From Polyangia bacterium (GTDB lineage Bacteria > Myxococcota_A > Polyangia > Nannocystales > Nannocystaceae), in assembly GCA_030424595.1 (NCBI GenBank), contig JAUHWG010000046.1, forward strand, positions 1 to 57,133: DNA of 57,133 bases. The letters are read 5' to 3'. The position numbers and the translations under genes are program-made. The notes beneath the pieces are model-generated. The model did not search any database and was not told where the DNA came from. It worked only from the letters and a program-made list of their open reading frames with translations. Shown piece by piece: positions 17,404-25,324 of the stretch (positions are counted from its first letter, which is position 1; each line of letters starts with the position of its first letter).

Positions 17404-18705
17404 ATGCCGCGCGTGAGCGCCGGAAAGACCCGGATCGAGCTGAGCTGGACGGGTCGTGAGGCCGGGCCAGAGCTGCCGTCGACGGCTCCGCGGATGGTCG
17501 AGGTGCCCGAGCTCGGGCGGGTCGCGGCGAGGGTCGGCGCAGGCGAGGGCGCTAGCGAGGACGAGGGCGAGGTCGAGGGCGTGCCCGGCGAGGCGCTGGG
17601 AGCTGTGCTCGACAATCGCCTCATCCACGGCGACAACAGCCTCGCCTTAGCCGCGCTCTGTTCAGAGCTCGAGGGGCAGGTGCGCTGCGTCTACGTCGAT
17701 CCTCCCTTCAACACCGGCGTCGCCTTCGAGCACTACCACGACGGCGATGATCACGGCCGGTGGCTGCAGGGCATGGCGCTCCGGGCTCAGCTCTTTCATC
17801 GCCTCTTGAGGCGCGACGGATCGCTGTGGGTGCACCTCGACGACAACGAGGTCCACTACATGAAGGTGCTCCTCGACGGGATCTTCGGCCGCGAGAACTT
17901 CGTCGCCTCGGTGGTCTGGCAGCGGGTCTTCGCCAAGAAGAACAAGGCGCTGATCTCCGGCTCGCACGACACGATCCTCGTCTACGCGAAGGAGATCGGC
18001 CGTTGGCGGCGCAACCTCGTCCCCCGCGAGGACGCGCAGCTCAAGGCCTACCGCAACCCCGACGACGATCCCCGCGGCCTCTGGCAGAGCGTCTCCTACT
18101 CAGTGCGCTCGGAGGACGCGGAGCGGCGGGCGATCTATCGCTACCCGATAGCCAGGCCCGCAGGCGGCGAGGTGCTCCCGCCCGCCGGGCGCCACTGGAA
18201 CGGCCTGCCGGATCGGACCGCCGCGCTTATCGCCGACGACCGCCTATGGTTCGGCCCCAAAGGGGACAGGTCGCCGCGGATCAAGGTGTTCCTGAGCGAG
18301 GTGCAGGACGGGATCGTCCCCGACTCGTGGTGGACCTACCAGTCCTGCGGGACCAACCAAGAGGCCAAGCGGGAGCTGCTCCGCCTCTTCCCCGGGGTCG
18401 AGCCCTTCACCACGCCGAAGCCGGAGCGCCTCCTGGAGCGGATCCTCCGGATCGCCAGCGACCCCGGGGAGCTGGTGCTCGACGCCTTCGCCGGCTCCGG
18501 GACGACGGGGGCGGTCGCCCACAAGCTCGGGCGTCGCTGGGTGATGATCGAGCGCGGCGAGCATTGTCTCAGCCATGTCCGGGCGCGGATGCTCCAGGTC
18601 ATCGACGGCGCGGATGAGGGCGGCATCACCCCCGCGGTCGGCTGGCGCGGCGGCGGAGGCTTTCGCTTCTTTCGCGTCGAGCCGGGCGTCGAGGGCGAAG
18701 CCTGA
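17404..18705 (+). CDS. Site-specific DNA methyltransferase (type III Mod-like)
   Basis: 433 residues. The order of motifs is that of beta-class amino-methyltransferases: DPPFNTG (motif IV, residues 99-105) near the N-terminus, and AFAGSGTTG (motif I, AdoMet binding, about residue 360) near the C-terminus. The start of the catalytic part, NRLIHGDNSLALAALCSE, is typical of type III Mod subunits and orphan relatives, which methylate adenine N6 or cytosine N4. No Res subunit or other nuclease is adjacent, so it is probably a solitary enzyme. It follows the radical SAM gene by 45 bp on the same strand, so co-transcription is possible. Confidence 0.88.
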   Translation: MPRVSAGKTRIELSWTGREAGPELPSTAPRMVEVPELGRVAARVGAGEGASEDEGEVEGVPGEALGAVLDNRLIHGDNSLALAALCSELEGQVRCVYVDPPFNTGVAFEHYHDGDDHGRWLQGMALRAQLFHRLLRRDGSLWVHLDDNEVHYMKVLLDGIFGRENFVASVVWQRVFAKKNKALISGSHDTILVYAKEIGRWRRNLVPREDAQLKAYRNPDDDPRGLWQSVSYSVRSEDAERRAIYRYPIARPAGGEVLPPAGRHWNGLPDRTAALIADDRLWFGPKGDRSPRIKVFLSEVQDGIVPDSWWTYQSCGTNQEAKRELLRLFPGVEPFTTPKPERLLERILRIASDPGELVLDAFAGSGTTGAVAHKLGRRWVMIERGEHCLSHVRARMLQVIDGADEGGITPAVGWRGGGGFRFFRVEPGVEGEA

Positions 18706-18743
18706 GGCGGAGCGACGCCGCTGCCGCGACGCTCGTGGGAGAG

Positions 18744-19439
18744 CTAGATGAAGGGCAGCGAGCCCGTCAGCGCGAGGACGAAGAGCGCGGCGGCCTGGAC
18801 CAGCGCGATCTCACCGATCGCGAGGGGCCGATCGGTCGTGGCCTGGGAGAGGCGAGCGATCGGCAGGTAGCAGCAGCCGAGGAGGACGAGGCCGAGGACG
18901 GGTGCGCTGAGAAGATCGAGGATCGTCGACGGCGAGCTGACCGCGCTGCGGCGAGCGCCCTCCGTTACAGCGAGGGCAGCGACCAGCACGGTCTGCTCGG
19001 CCAGGAACGCGGCGATGTGGATGAAGGCGCGCCGCCGCGGCCTCGGCCGCGCGTCGGGGTCCAGGCGTCGGCAGGCCACGGCCATCGTCCCCATGAGAAC
19101 GAGGGTGTGGAAGATGAGGTAGACGATCACGGCGACGATCGCCGGGACCATCGGCACGACGACGAGCTCAAGCCCCGCGAGCCAGAAGAGGATGAAGACC
19201 AGGGCGAGGCTGACGAAGAGCGCCTCGCCGACATGGCCGATAGGTCCGGTCGGGGAATCCCGCAGCCGGCGGAGGGTCGCGGGTTCGCCGAGAACCAGGA
19301 GGCGGGCCGAGACGAAGAGGAGCCAGCCGGTCGCGAAGGCGATCGCGAGCGCCGGCGAGTCCAGGGGGAGGCGGGGGGAGAGGAGGGCGATGAGGAGCCC
19401 GAGCGCCGCCCGCAGGCTGATGCTGTTTAGGATCCTCAT
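18744..19439 (-). CDS. Polytopic membrane protein, unknown
   Basis: About 231 residues from the ATG at 19439. Six or so hydrophobic helices are seen, for example ALFVSLALVFILFWLAGLEL and IVAVIVYLIFHTLVLMGTMA, plus a basic loop RRLDPDARPRPRRRA. No family was recognised. Its ATG overlaps the stop of the gene before it in an ATGA junction (19436-19439), so the two are translationally coupled and probably act together. Confidence 0.72.
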   Translation of the reverse strand: MRILNSISLRAALGLLIALLSPRLPLDSPALAIAFATGWLLFVSARLLVLGEPATLRRLRDSPTGPIGHVGEALFVSLALVFILFWLAGLELVVVPMVPAIVAVIVYLIFHTLVLMGTMAVACRRLDPDARPRPRRRAFIHIAAFLAEQTVLVAALAVTEGARRSAVSSPSTILDLLSAPVLGLVLLGCCYLPIARLSQATTDRPLAIGEIALVQAAALFVLALTGSLPFI

Positions 19440-20485
19440 CGCAGCCAACCTCCGCGCGGCTGGAGCGAGATCGCGCGCCAGCCCTCAGCTCCGGCGACGA
19501 GGAGGCGTCGGCGATCGACCACGACGAGCTGCTCGCAGCCGTCCTCTGGGCGGCGATCCGCGAGGAAGCGGACCTCATCGGCCGCCTCGACCCCGTAGAG
19601 CATGAGGCGGCCGTCGGCGGTGCAGAGGGCGATGAGCTGACCGCTCGGATCGTCGTCGACGGTGACGATGATCCCTCCGTCGGTGCTGAGGATCCCCGCT
19701 CTCACCCTGCAGCGCTCGCCCTCGCATTCGATCCGCGAGAGGAGGGAGTGGAGCCCTTCGGTGAAGAAGAAGCCGCCGCTGGTCGCGGCTGCGACGAGCC
19801 CGAGGGGGGCGGTGTCCAGGACCTCGAGCACCCTCCCTTCGGCTCGCGAGGCCAGGACAAGATCGTCGCTGAGCCGGGTCGGATCATCGGCGAAGGCGAG
19901 GCGGAGGAGGGCGACGTCGCGGCTCAGATAGGCCAGGCGTCGCGCGCTCTGACGGCGGGTGAGGCCTTGCTCCGCGAGCTGAGCGTTGATCGTCTCGCGG
20001 AGGACGGGCCCCTGAGAACCTTCCCAGAGCGCCTCTCCGCTGAGGCTGTGCCGCTCGGGCGCTGCCGGCGGGGTCCAGGCGGCGGAGCTGCGGGCGGCGC
20101 TCTCGCCCTCGACCCAACGCCAGGAGCCGGCGGCGCCCTGAACCTGCTCAGGGACCCAGGCGCCGCCGGTCCGGGCGAGGCGGAGCTCCCCCAGGTCGGC
20201 GTCGCCGTCGACGACCTCGCCGATCCGCCCCCAGTCGAGGAGCCAGAGCGCGCCCCCCTCGGGCTCGCGCAGCGCGGCCAGAGCGTGGTGTCCGTCGCTC
20301 AGGCGGCGAAGGCCGCGGAGCTCGGCCCCCGTCGGCAGCTGAAGGACCTCCGAGGAGAGCTCGACGACGGCCCCAGGAGCTTGGATCAGGGCGAAGTGGC
20401 CGACGACGATCGCGGCGTAGACGATGAGGTAAATCCACGTCCGCAGGCGGATCCGCGGGTGCGGTCGGACGGGCTCAGGGGGCAT
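19436..20485 (-). CDS. Single-pass membrane protein with beta-rich outer domain
   Basis: About 349 residues from the ATG at 20485 (MPPEPVRPHPRIRLRTW); the frame opens 36 codons earlier without features. One N-terminal membrane helix (WIYLIVYAAIVVGHFALI) is followed by a domain rich in short strands (RRLSDGHHALAALREPEGGA, LWLLDWGRIGEVVDGDADLG, GRLMLYGVEAADEVRFL). This suggests a propeller-like periplasmic fold. Coupled by ATGA overlap to the downstream membrane protein gene. Function unknown. Confidence 0.7.
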   Translation of the reverse strand: MPPEPVRPHPRIRLRTWIYLIVYAAIVVGHFALIQAPGAVVELSSEVLQLPTGAELRGLRRLSDGHHALAALREPEGGALWLLDWGRIGEVVDGDADLGELRLARTGGAWVPEQVQGAAGSWRWVEGESAARSSAAWTPPAAPERHSLSGEALWEGSQGPVLRETINAQLAEQGLTRRQSARRLAYLSRDVALLRLAFADDPTRLSDDLVLASRAEGRVLEVLDTAPLGLVAAATSGGFFFTEGLHSLLSRIECEGERCRVRAGILSTDGGIIVTVDDDPSGQLIALCTADGRLMLYGVEAADEVRFLADRRPEDGCEQLVVVDRRRLLVAGAEGWRAISLQPRGGWLR

Positions 20486-20656
20486 CGCCGGGAGATCGTA
20501 CCAGAGCCCGCTGATGCCCCCGGACCAAGCGCGCCAACTCTCGGCGAGGCGCCGCTCGACCGCCAAGCCCCGGTTGCCCGGTGGTCTGAGCATGGATGCG
20601 GGGAGGGGACCCGGCGCGACGAGCTGCGGAGGAGAGCGGGCCCGTCGCGGGCGAGC

Positions 20657-21211
20657 TCAGCGGGCGAGCGGGGCGAGGGCGATCACCGAGTAGGCGATCG
20701 CGGCGGTCTGGCCCCGGTTGCGGTAGCCGTGCGGTTGGTCGCCGCGGAAGGCCAGGACATCGCCGGGCTGGAGCCGCCAGATCTGGCCGGACTCGCTGAC
20801 CTGGACCTCGCCGGACTCGCAGGTGCAGTACTCGCGGGTCCCGGGGGTGTGGGGGATGCCGGTCATCGACGCCCCCGCAGGCAGCTCGATCCGCTCGATC
20901 TCGAGGCCGGCGATCGACTCTGGGATAAGGCGCCGGATCCTCACCTTGCCCCGCTTGCGGATCGGCAGATCGGCGGCGGCGAAGAAGGTCGAGGTGGTCC
21001 GCGGCGGCGAGATCAGCTCCTCCAAGGAGACCTGGAGCGCGTCGGCGACCTTGATCATCACCGCGAGGGTCGGGTTGGCGGCGCCGGACTCGAGGTTGGC
21101 CCAGGTCGGCCGGGGGACCCCGGCGATCTTCGCGATCTGTGCCTGCGTCAGGCCGCGGGTCTCGCGGAGCAGGCGGATGTTGTTGCCGAGGTTGGAGGCG
21201 ACGTCGTCCAC
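20657..21211 (-). CDS. XRE-family regulator with cupin domain
   Basis: 184 residues. The N-terminal helix-turn-helix spans about residues 8-62 (NIRLLRETRGLTQAQIAKIA ... PTWANLESGAANPTLAVMIK). A C-terminal cupin follows (about 100-175) with HTPGTREYCTCESGEVQV and PGDVLAFRGDQPHGYRN, which carry possible metal ligands. Such HTH-cupin proteins sense a small ligand and act as local repressors. It is transcribed away from the SDR/QueA-like operon and shares its promoter region, so I infer control of that operon and of itself. Confidence 0.88.
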   Translation of the reverse strand: MDDVASNLGNNIRLLRETRGLTQAQIAKIAGVPRPTWANLESGAANPTLAVMIKVADALQVSLEELISPPRTTSTFFAAADLPIRKRGKVRIRRLIPESIAGLEIERIELPAGASMTGIPHTPGTREYCTCESGEVQVSESGQIWRLQPGDVLAFRGDQPHGYRNRGQTAAIAYSVIALAPLAR

Positions 21212-21322
21212 GCTCGGAGAATAACAATATGTTCACAGAATATCAGCACGGATGATCTTTCGACCAGGCCGCCTACCTTGGTCCCTGCCGAGGCGGAGAG
21301 CCGTCGGCGCGGAGAAATGACC
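21212..21322. promoter_or_regulatory. Divergent promoter/operator region
   Basis: 111 bp between the XRE-cupin gene and the SDR gene. An AT-rich island at 21220-21246, unusual in this GC background, contains two AATAT copies 13 bp apart (21226-21230 and 21239-21243) and AACAATATGTT, which is nearly palindromic. A likely operator for the cupin regulator. Confidence 0.45.
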
Positions 21323-22087
21323 ATGCACACCTCATCCACCCAGACGAACTCGATCCTCAACCTTCACGGGGCCGCGGCCCTGATCACCGGGGCCAGCCGC
21401 GGGCTCGGCCGCGCCCTCGCGGAGGCGCTCGCGGAGGCCGGCGCCCGCGTCGTGCTTGTCGCACGGGCTTCGCCAGAGCTCGACGGGGCCGTAGCGGCGA
21501 TCCGGAGCCGAGGCGGCGAGGCCTATGCGATCGCAGCGGACCTCGGGGACAAGCGCTCGATCCACGGGATCACCGGCCGCGCGAGCGCCCTCGTCGGTCC
21601 CCTCGATCTCTTGATCAACAACGCGAGCACCCTCGGGGCGACGCCGCTCCGCCTCCTCTTGGACACCGAGTGCGAGGACCTGGAGCGGACCCTCGCGGTC
21701 AACCTCGTCGGCCCCTTCCGCCTTACCAAGGTGGTGGCTGGGTCGATGGCGCTGCGCGGTCGGGGGGTGGTCGTCAACATCTCCTCCGACGCCGCGACGG
21801 AGGCCTACCCCGAGTGGGGCGGCTACGCGGTGAGCAAGGCTGCGCTCGATCACCTGACCCGGGTCTGGGCGGCCGAGCTCGGTGAGCGTGGGGTGCGGAT
21901 GCTCGCGGTCGATCCGGGGGAGATGGCGACGGCGATGCACGCCGCGGCGATCCCCGACGCGGACCCGGACACCTTGGCCCGGCCGGAGACGGTCGCGGCG
22001 TCGATCCTGTCGATGATCGGCGATCCGAGCCGCGCGCCGACAGGGGCGCGCCTGAGCGCCTCGCAGTGGGGGGAGGCGGGACGATGA
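21323..22087 (+). CDS. Short-chain dehydrogenase/reductase
   Basis: 254 residues. The ATG at 21323 is preferred because GGAG at 21311-21314 is eight bases away; another ATG at 21317 is too close to it. A classical SDR: TGASRGLG (residues 22-29, NAD(P) binding), NNAS, VVNISSDAA (catalytic Ser) and YAVSK (Y168, K172). The Arg/Ser in TGASRG favours NADP(H). The substrate cannot be read from sequence. Its stop overlaps the next start in ATGA (22084-22087), so it is coupled to the QueA-like gene. Confidence 0.9.
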   Translation: MHTSSTQTNSILNLHGAAALITGASRGLGRALAEALAEAGARVVLVARASPELDGAVAAIRSRGGEAYAIAADLGDKRSIHGITGRASALVGPLDLLINNASTLGATPLRLLLDTECEDLERTLAVNLVGPFRLTKVVAGSMALRGRGVVVNISSDAATEAYPEWGGYAVSKAALDHLTRVWAAELGERGVRMLAVDPGEMATAMHAAAIPDADPDTLARPETVAASILSMIGDPSRAPTGARLSASQWGEAGR

Positions 22088-23154
22088 ACCCCGCGACGCG
22101 ACCCCGAGAGCGCCGGGATGATGTCCGCCTGCTGGCGATCGACCGCCGCAGCGGTGCTACCCACGACGGCGCCGTGGAGGACCTCAGCGGGCTCCTGCGC
22201 CGCGGCGATCTCCTCGTCGTCAACGACGCCGCGACCCTGCCCGCGTCCCTCCGGGGCGTCTCCCCAGGCGGCGAGTCGATCGAGGTGCGCCTCGCCGGCA
22301 GCGACGGGGGAGGCCGCTGGCGCGCGGTGATCTTCGGCGCGGGCGACTGGCGGACGCCGACCGAGGAGCGGGGAGCAGCGCCGCTCCTCGGCGTCGGCGA
22401 GAGGCTCCTCTTCGGCGACGACGGCGAGCCTCTCCGGGCTCGGATCGTCGCCGTCGATCCCCGACACTGGCGCCTCGTCGAGCTCGAGTTCGAGGTCGAC
22501 GAAGAGGAACTCTGGGCCGGGCTCTACCGGCTCGGCGCGCCCATCCAGTACGCCTACCTAGCGGGCGAGCTCGACCTGTGGAGCGTGCAGAGCGTCTTCG
22601 CAGGGCCGCCCTGGGCTGTGGAGATGCCCTCCGCCGGGCGACCGCTCTCGTGGGGGGTGCTCCAGGGCTTGCTCGCGCAGGGGGTCGAGGTCGCCAGGGT
22701 CACCCACGCGGCGGGCCTCTCGTCGACCGGCGATCCGTCGCTCGACCGCCTCCTCCCGCTGCCCGAGCGCTACGCGATCCCGCGCTCGACCGTCGCCGCG
22801 ATCCTCCGGACGAAGGCGGCCGGCGGCCGGGTGATCGCCGTCGGGACGACGGTGATCCGGGCCCTCGAAGGATCGTTTGTCCGCCACGGCGAGCTCCGTC
22901 CTGGCGAGGGAGTCACAGCGCTCCTCCTCAGCGAGGAGACCGAGCTGGCGATCGTCGACGGGGTGATCACCGGTATGCACGGGCCGGGGGAGAGCCATCG
23001 TCACCTGCTCGAGGCCTTCGCCTCGCCTGCGCTCCTCGATCGCGCGTGGACCCACGCGGTGGAGGCGGGCTACCTGGCCCATGAGCTCGGCGACATCGCC
23101 CTCCTCGCGGACTTCGAGCCTGGGGCGCTGCGGAGCCCGTCGGCGCCGGGTTGA
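22084..23154 (+). CDS. QueA-like SAM:tRNA ribosyltransferase-isomerase homologue (noncanonical)
   Basis: 356 residues from the ATG at 22084; it was assigned by QueA-type blocks: GDLLVVNDAATLPASLRG near the start, GGRVIAVGTTVIRALEG in the middle, and GPGESHRHLLEAFASPALLD toward the end. In true QueA, which makes epoxyqueuosine in tRNA, the central motif is HVGAGTF; here the matching stretch is THAAGLSSTG, and the usual FxLPxS segment is GMHGPGES. It belongs to a divergent subgroup whose function may not be queuosine synthesis. Translationally coupled to the SDR gene and possibly controlled by the XRE-cupin protein. No queuosine gene is adjacent. Confidence 0.75.
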   Translation: MNPATRPRERRDDVRLLAIDRRSGATHDGAVEDLSGLLRRGDLLVVNDAATLPASLRGVSPGGESIEVRLAGSDGGGRWRAVIFGAGDWRTPTEERGAAPLLGVGERLLFGDDGEPLRARIVAVDPRHWRLVELEFEVDEEELWAGLYRLGAPIQYAYLAGELDLWSVQSVFAGPPWAVEMPSAGRPLSWGVLQGLLAQGVEVARVTHAAGLSSTGDPSLDRLLPLPERYAIPRSTVAAILRTKAAGGRVIAVGTTVIRALEGSFVRHGELRPGEGVTALLLSEETELAIVDGVITGMHGPGESHRHLLEAFASPALLDRAWTHAVEAGYLAHELGDIALLADFEPGALRSPSAPG

Positions 23155-23235
23155 GCGCGCGCGCGGTGCGGCGAGGTGTCTCGGTCGCCTACTGCCGCAG
23201 GCTCTAAAGTCGGCGATCTGTGAGAACATCCGGCG

Positions 23236-25149
23236 ATGGACGCAGACCTAGACTTTCGCCCTTTGGCTGTGTCCCTGCGGTCGGGGCCGTTGACGGCCGG
23301 CAAGCTCCTCCTCCCCCTCTCGCTCGCCGCCTCGGTCATCGCGGCGTGCAACGGCGACGCGCCGATCATCGTCACCGGGGAGACCTCGGGCTCGACCTCG
23401 GGCTCGACCTCGGAAGGGCCGACGACGACGGCCGCGACGACGACAGGCCCGGGCTCGACCTCCACGTCGTCGAGCGGCGGGGAGAGCACGGGCACGACGA
23501 GCAGCGGAGGTTCGGAGACGAGCAGCGGAGACCCGAGCACCTCGACCGGCGAGGACTTCTGCCCCGAAGGCACGCTCCTGTGCGTCGCCGGAGACGCAGC
23601 GAGCTGTGATGGCAGGGGCGGCTACGTGGTCGTCGACGAGTGCGCCGAGGTCTGCGTCGACGGGGCCTGTCTCCTCTGTTTCCCCAACGACAACTTCTGT
23701 GATGATGACGGCAACCACGCCTGGTGTGCGCCGGACGGCATGTCGGCGAAGGTCATCGAGGCCTGTGATCCGGTCCAGGGGATGGTCTGCGCCAACGGAG
23801 AGTGCACCGGCGAGTGTAGTAGTGCCATCGGCGGCGAGGGCTGCGACTTCTACCCGACCGTCACCGCGAACATCGTCTCGCCGAAGTTCAGCTTTGCGGT
23901 CGCGATCGCGAACAAGGGCGACGTCGAGGCCACGCTCCAGATCGACCGGGGTGGGGAGACGCTCCTGAGCGGGACGGTCGCGCCGATGAGCGTCGAGCTG
24001 GTCAAGCTCCCTTGGGTGGACGAGCTCAAGGGCGACGTCGACGGGGTCTCAGCCCGGGTCCTCGGCGGGGCCTACCGGCTGCGCACCGATCGGCGGGTGG
24101 CGGTCTACCAGTACAGCTCCCTCGAGAACACGATCGGCGAGGCGTCTTCGCGGTCGAGCGACGCGACCCAGCTCTACCCGAGGTCACGCTGGAGCACCTC
24201 CTACCGGGTCGCCTCCTCCAACACCTGGCGCTCGGCGAACGCGATCTACCATCCGGGCTTCTACGCGGTGACGGCCGCGGAGGATCAGACCGTCGTCGAG
24301 CTCCACCCGTCGGCGACGGGAGGCGTCGTCCGGGCGGGGGGCGGTGTCGGCTTCGACGGCACCGGCACGATCACGCTCGACCGCGGCGACGTGCTCCAGG
24401 TGCTCTCGGGGGGGAGCGGCCCGAACCCGGTCGCGGCCGATCTCACGGGGACGCTGGTCTCGGCCGACAAGGCGGTGCAGGTGATAGGCGGGCACATGTG
24501 CGCTGCGATCCCGGACAACGTCGCCGGCTGCGATCACCTCGAGGCGGTGATGCCCGCGGTCACGGACCTGCTGAACACATCCTATGTCACCGCGCCGCTC
24601 GATCATCTCGGCGAGTCCCTGCGGCCGCAGAGGGTCCGGATCATCGCCGTCAGCGACAACACGCAGCTCAGCTACGACCCGCCGATCGACGGCGTGCCGG
24701 AGACCATCGCCGTCGCCGGGGACTACATCGAGATCGAGGCGACGAAGGCCGACTTCGCGGTCTACGGGTCGCCGGTGCTGATCGCTCAATACCTGCTCGG
24801 ACAGGGGTTTGTCGGGGGTGCAGGGGACCCGTCGATGACGATCGTGAGCGGGGGCGACGCGTTTGAGGGGTACGACTTCTTGGTCCACGCTCCGGCCGAC
24901 TTTGAGTCGAGCTTCGTCAACATCATCACCTACACGGACCAGACGGTGCTCGTCGACGGGGTCGTCGTCGACGGGTTCTCGCCGGTCGGCGAGTCAGGCC
25001 TCAGCGTCGCCAGGGTGGCGCTCAGCAATGAAGGGAGCGGCGACCACTACATCGAGGCGTCGTCGGCCGCGATCAACGTGTACGGCTACGGTCAGTACAC
25101 CTCGTACCGCTTCGGCAGCCCCTACGGCGTAGAGATCATCCCCTGGTGA
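23236..25149 (+). CDS. IgGFc-binding-domain-type lipoprotein
   Basis: 637 residues. Signal peptide with a lipobox-like ASVIAAC, then a Ser/Thr/Gly linker to about residue 105. A Cys-rich segment follows (CPEGTLLC..CDGRGGY..CAEVC.DGACLLC) before the main domain. From about residue 200 the sequence matches the N-terminal domain of IgGFc-binding proteins: AVYQYSS.., GFYAVTAAEDQTVVELH, VIGGHMCAAIPDNVAGCDHL and SVARVALSNEGSGDHYI. This domain is common in myxobacterial and other bacterial surface proteins; the name comes from the animal protein and does not prove antibody binding. Likely outer-membrane surface. Confidence 0.83.
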   Translation: MDADLDFRPLAVSLRSGPLTAGKLLLPLSLAASVIAACNGDAPIIVTGETSGSTSGSTSEGPTTTAATTTGPGSTSTSSSGGESTGTTSSGGSETSSGDPSTSTGEDFCPEGTLLCVAGDAASCDGRGGYVVVDECAEVCVDGACLLCFPNDNFCDDDGNHAWCAPDGMSAKVIEACDPVQGMVCANGECTGECSSAIGGEGCDFYPTVTANIVSPKFSFAVAIANKGDVEATLQIDRGGETLLSGTVAPMSVELVKLPWVDELKGDVDGVSARVLGGAYRLRTDRRVAVYQYSSLENTIGEASSRSSDATQLYPRSRWSTSYRVASSNTWRSANAIYHPGFYAVTAAEDQTVVELHPSATGGVVRAGGGVGFDGTGTITLDRGDVLQVLSGGSGPNPVAADLTGTLVSADKAVQVIGGHMCAAIPDNVAGCDHLEAVMPAVTDLLNTSYVTAPLDHLGESLRPQRVRIIAVSDNTQLSYDPPIDGVPETIAVAGDYIEIEATKADFAVYGSPVLIAQYLLGQGFVGGAGDPSMTIVSGGDAFEGYDFLVHAPADFESSFVNIITYTDQTVLVDGVVVDGFSPVGESGLSVARVALSNEGSGDHYIEASSAAINVYGYGQYTSYRFGSPYGVEIIPW

Positions 25150-25324
25150 GCGGCGGACCCTTCGCCCCTGGAGGGTCGTCGGCGCGGGGGGGGCAGGGGG
25201 CTCCGCCTCTGCGGGCGAAAGGGGGCGAAGAGCGGTACTGCGGGGTCTTCGCGGGCCCTCTGCGCGGGCGGGGCCAGGCTCACTTGTCGCGATCCCGCGG
25301 CGCCTAGCTGGTACCCTCCGGGCG

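Noticed and set aside
19748..21322. The first ~525 codons of the long frame that ends with the SDR
   Set aside because: Antisense to the membrane-protein and XRE-cupin genes; the SDR has its own ribosome binding site and ATG at 21323.
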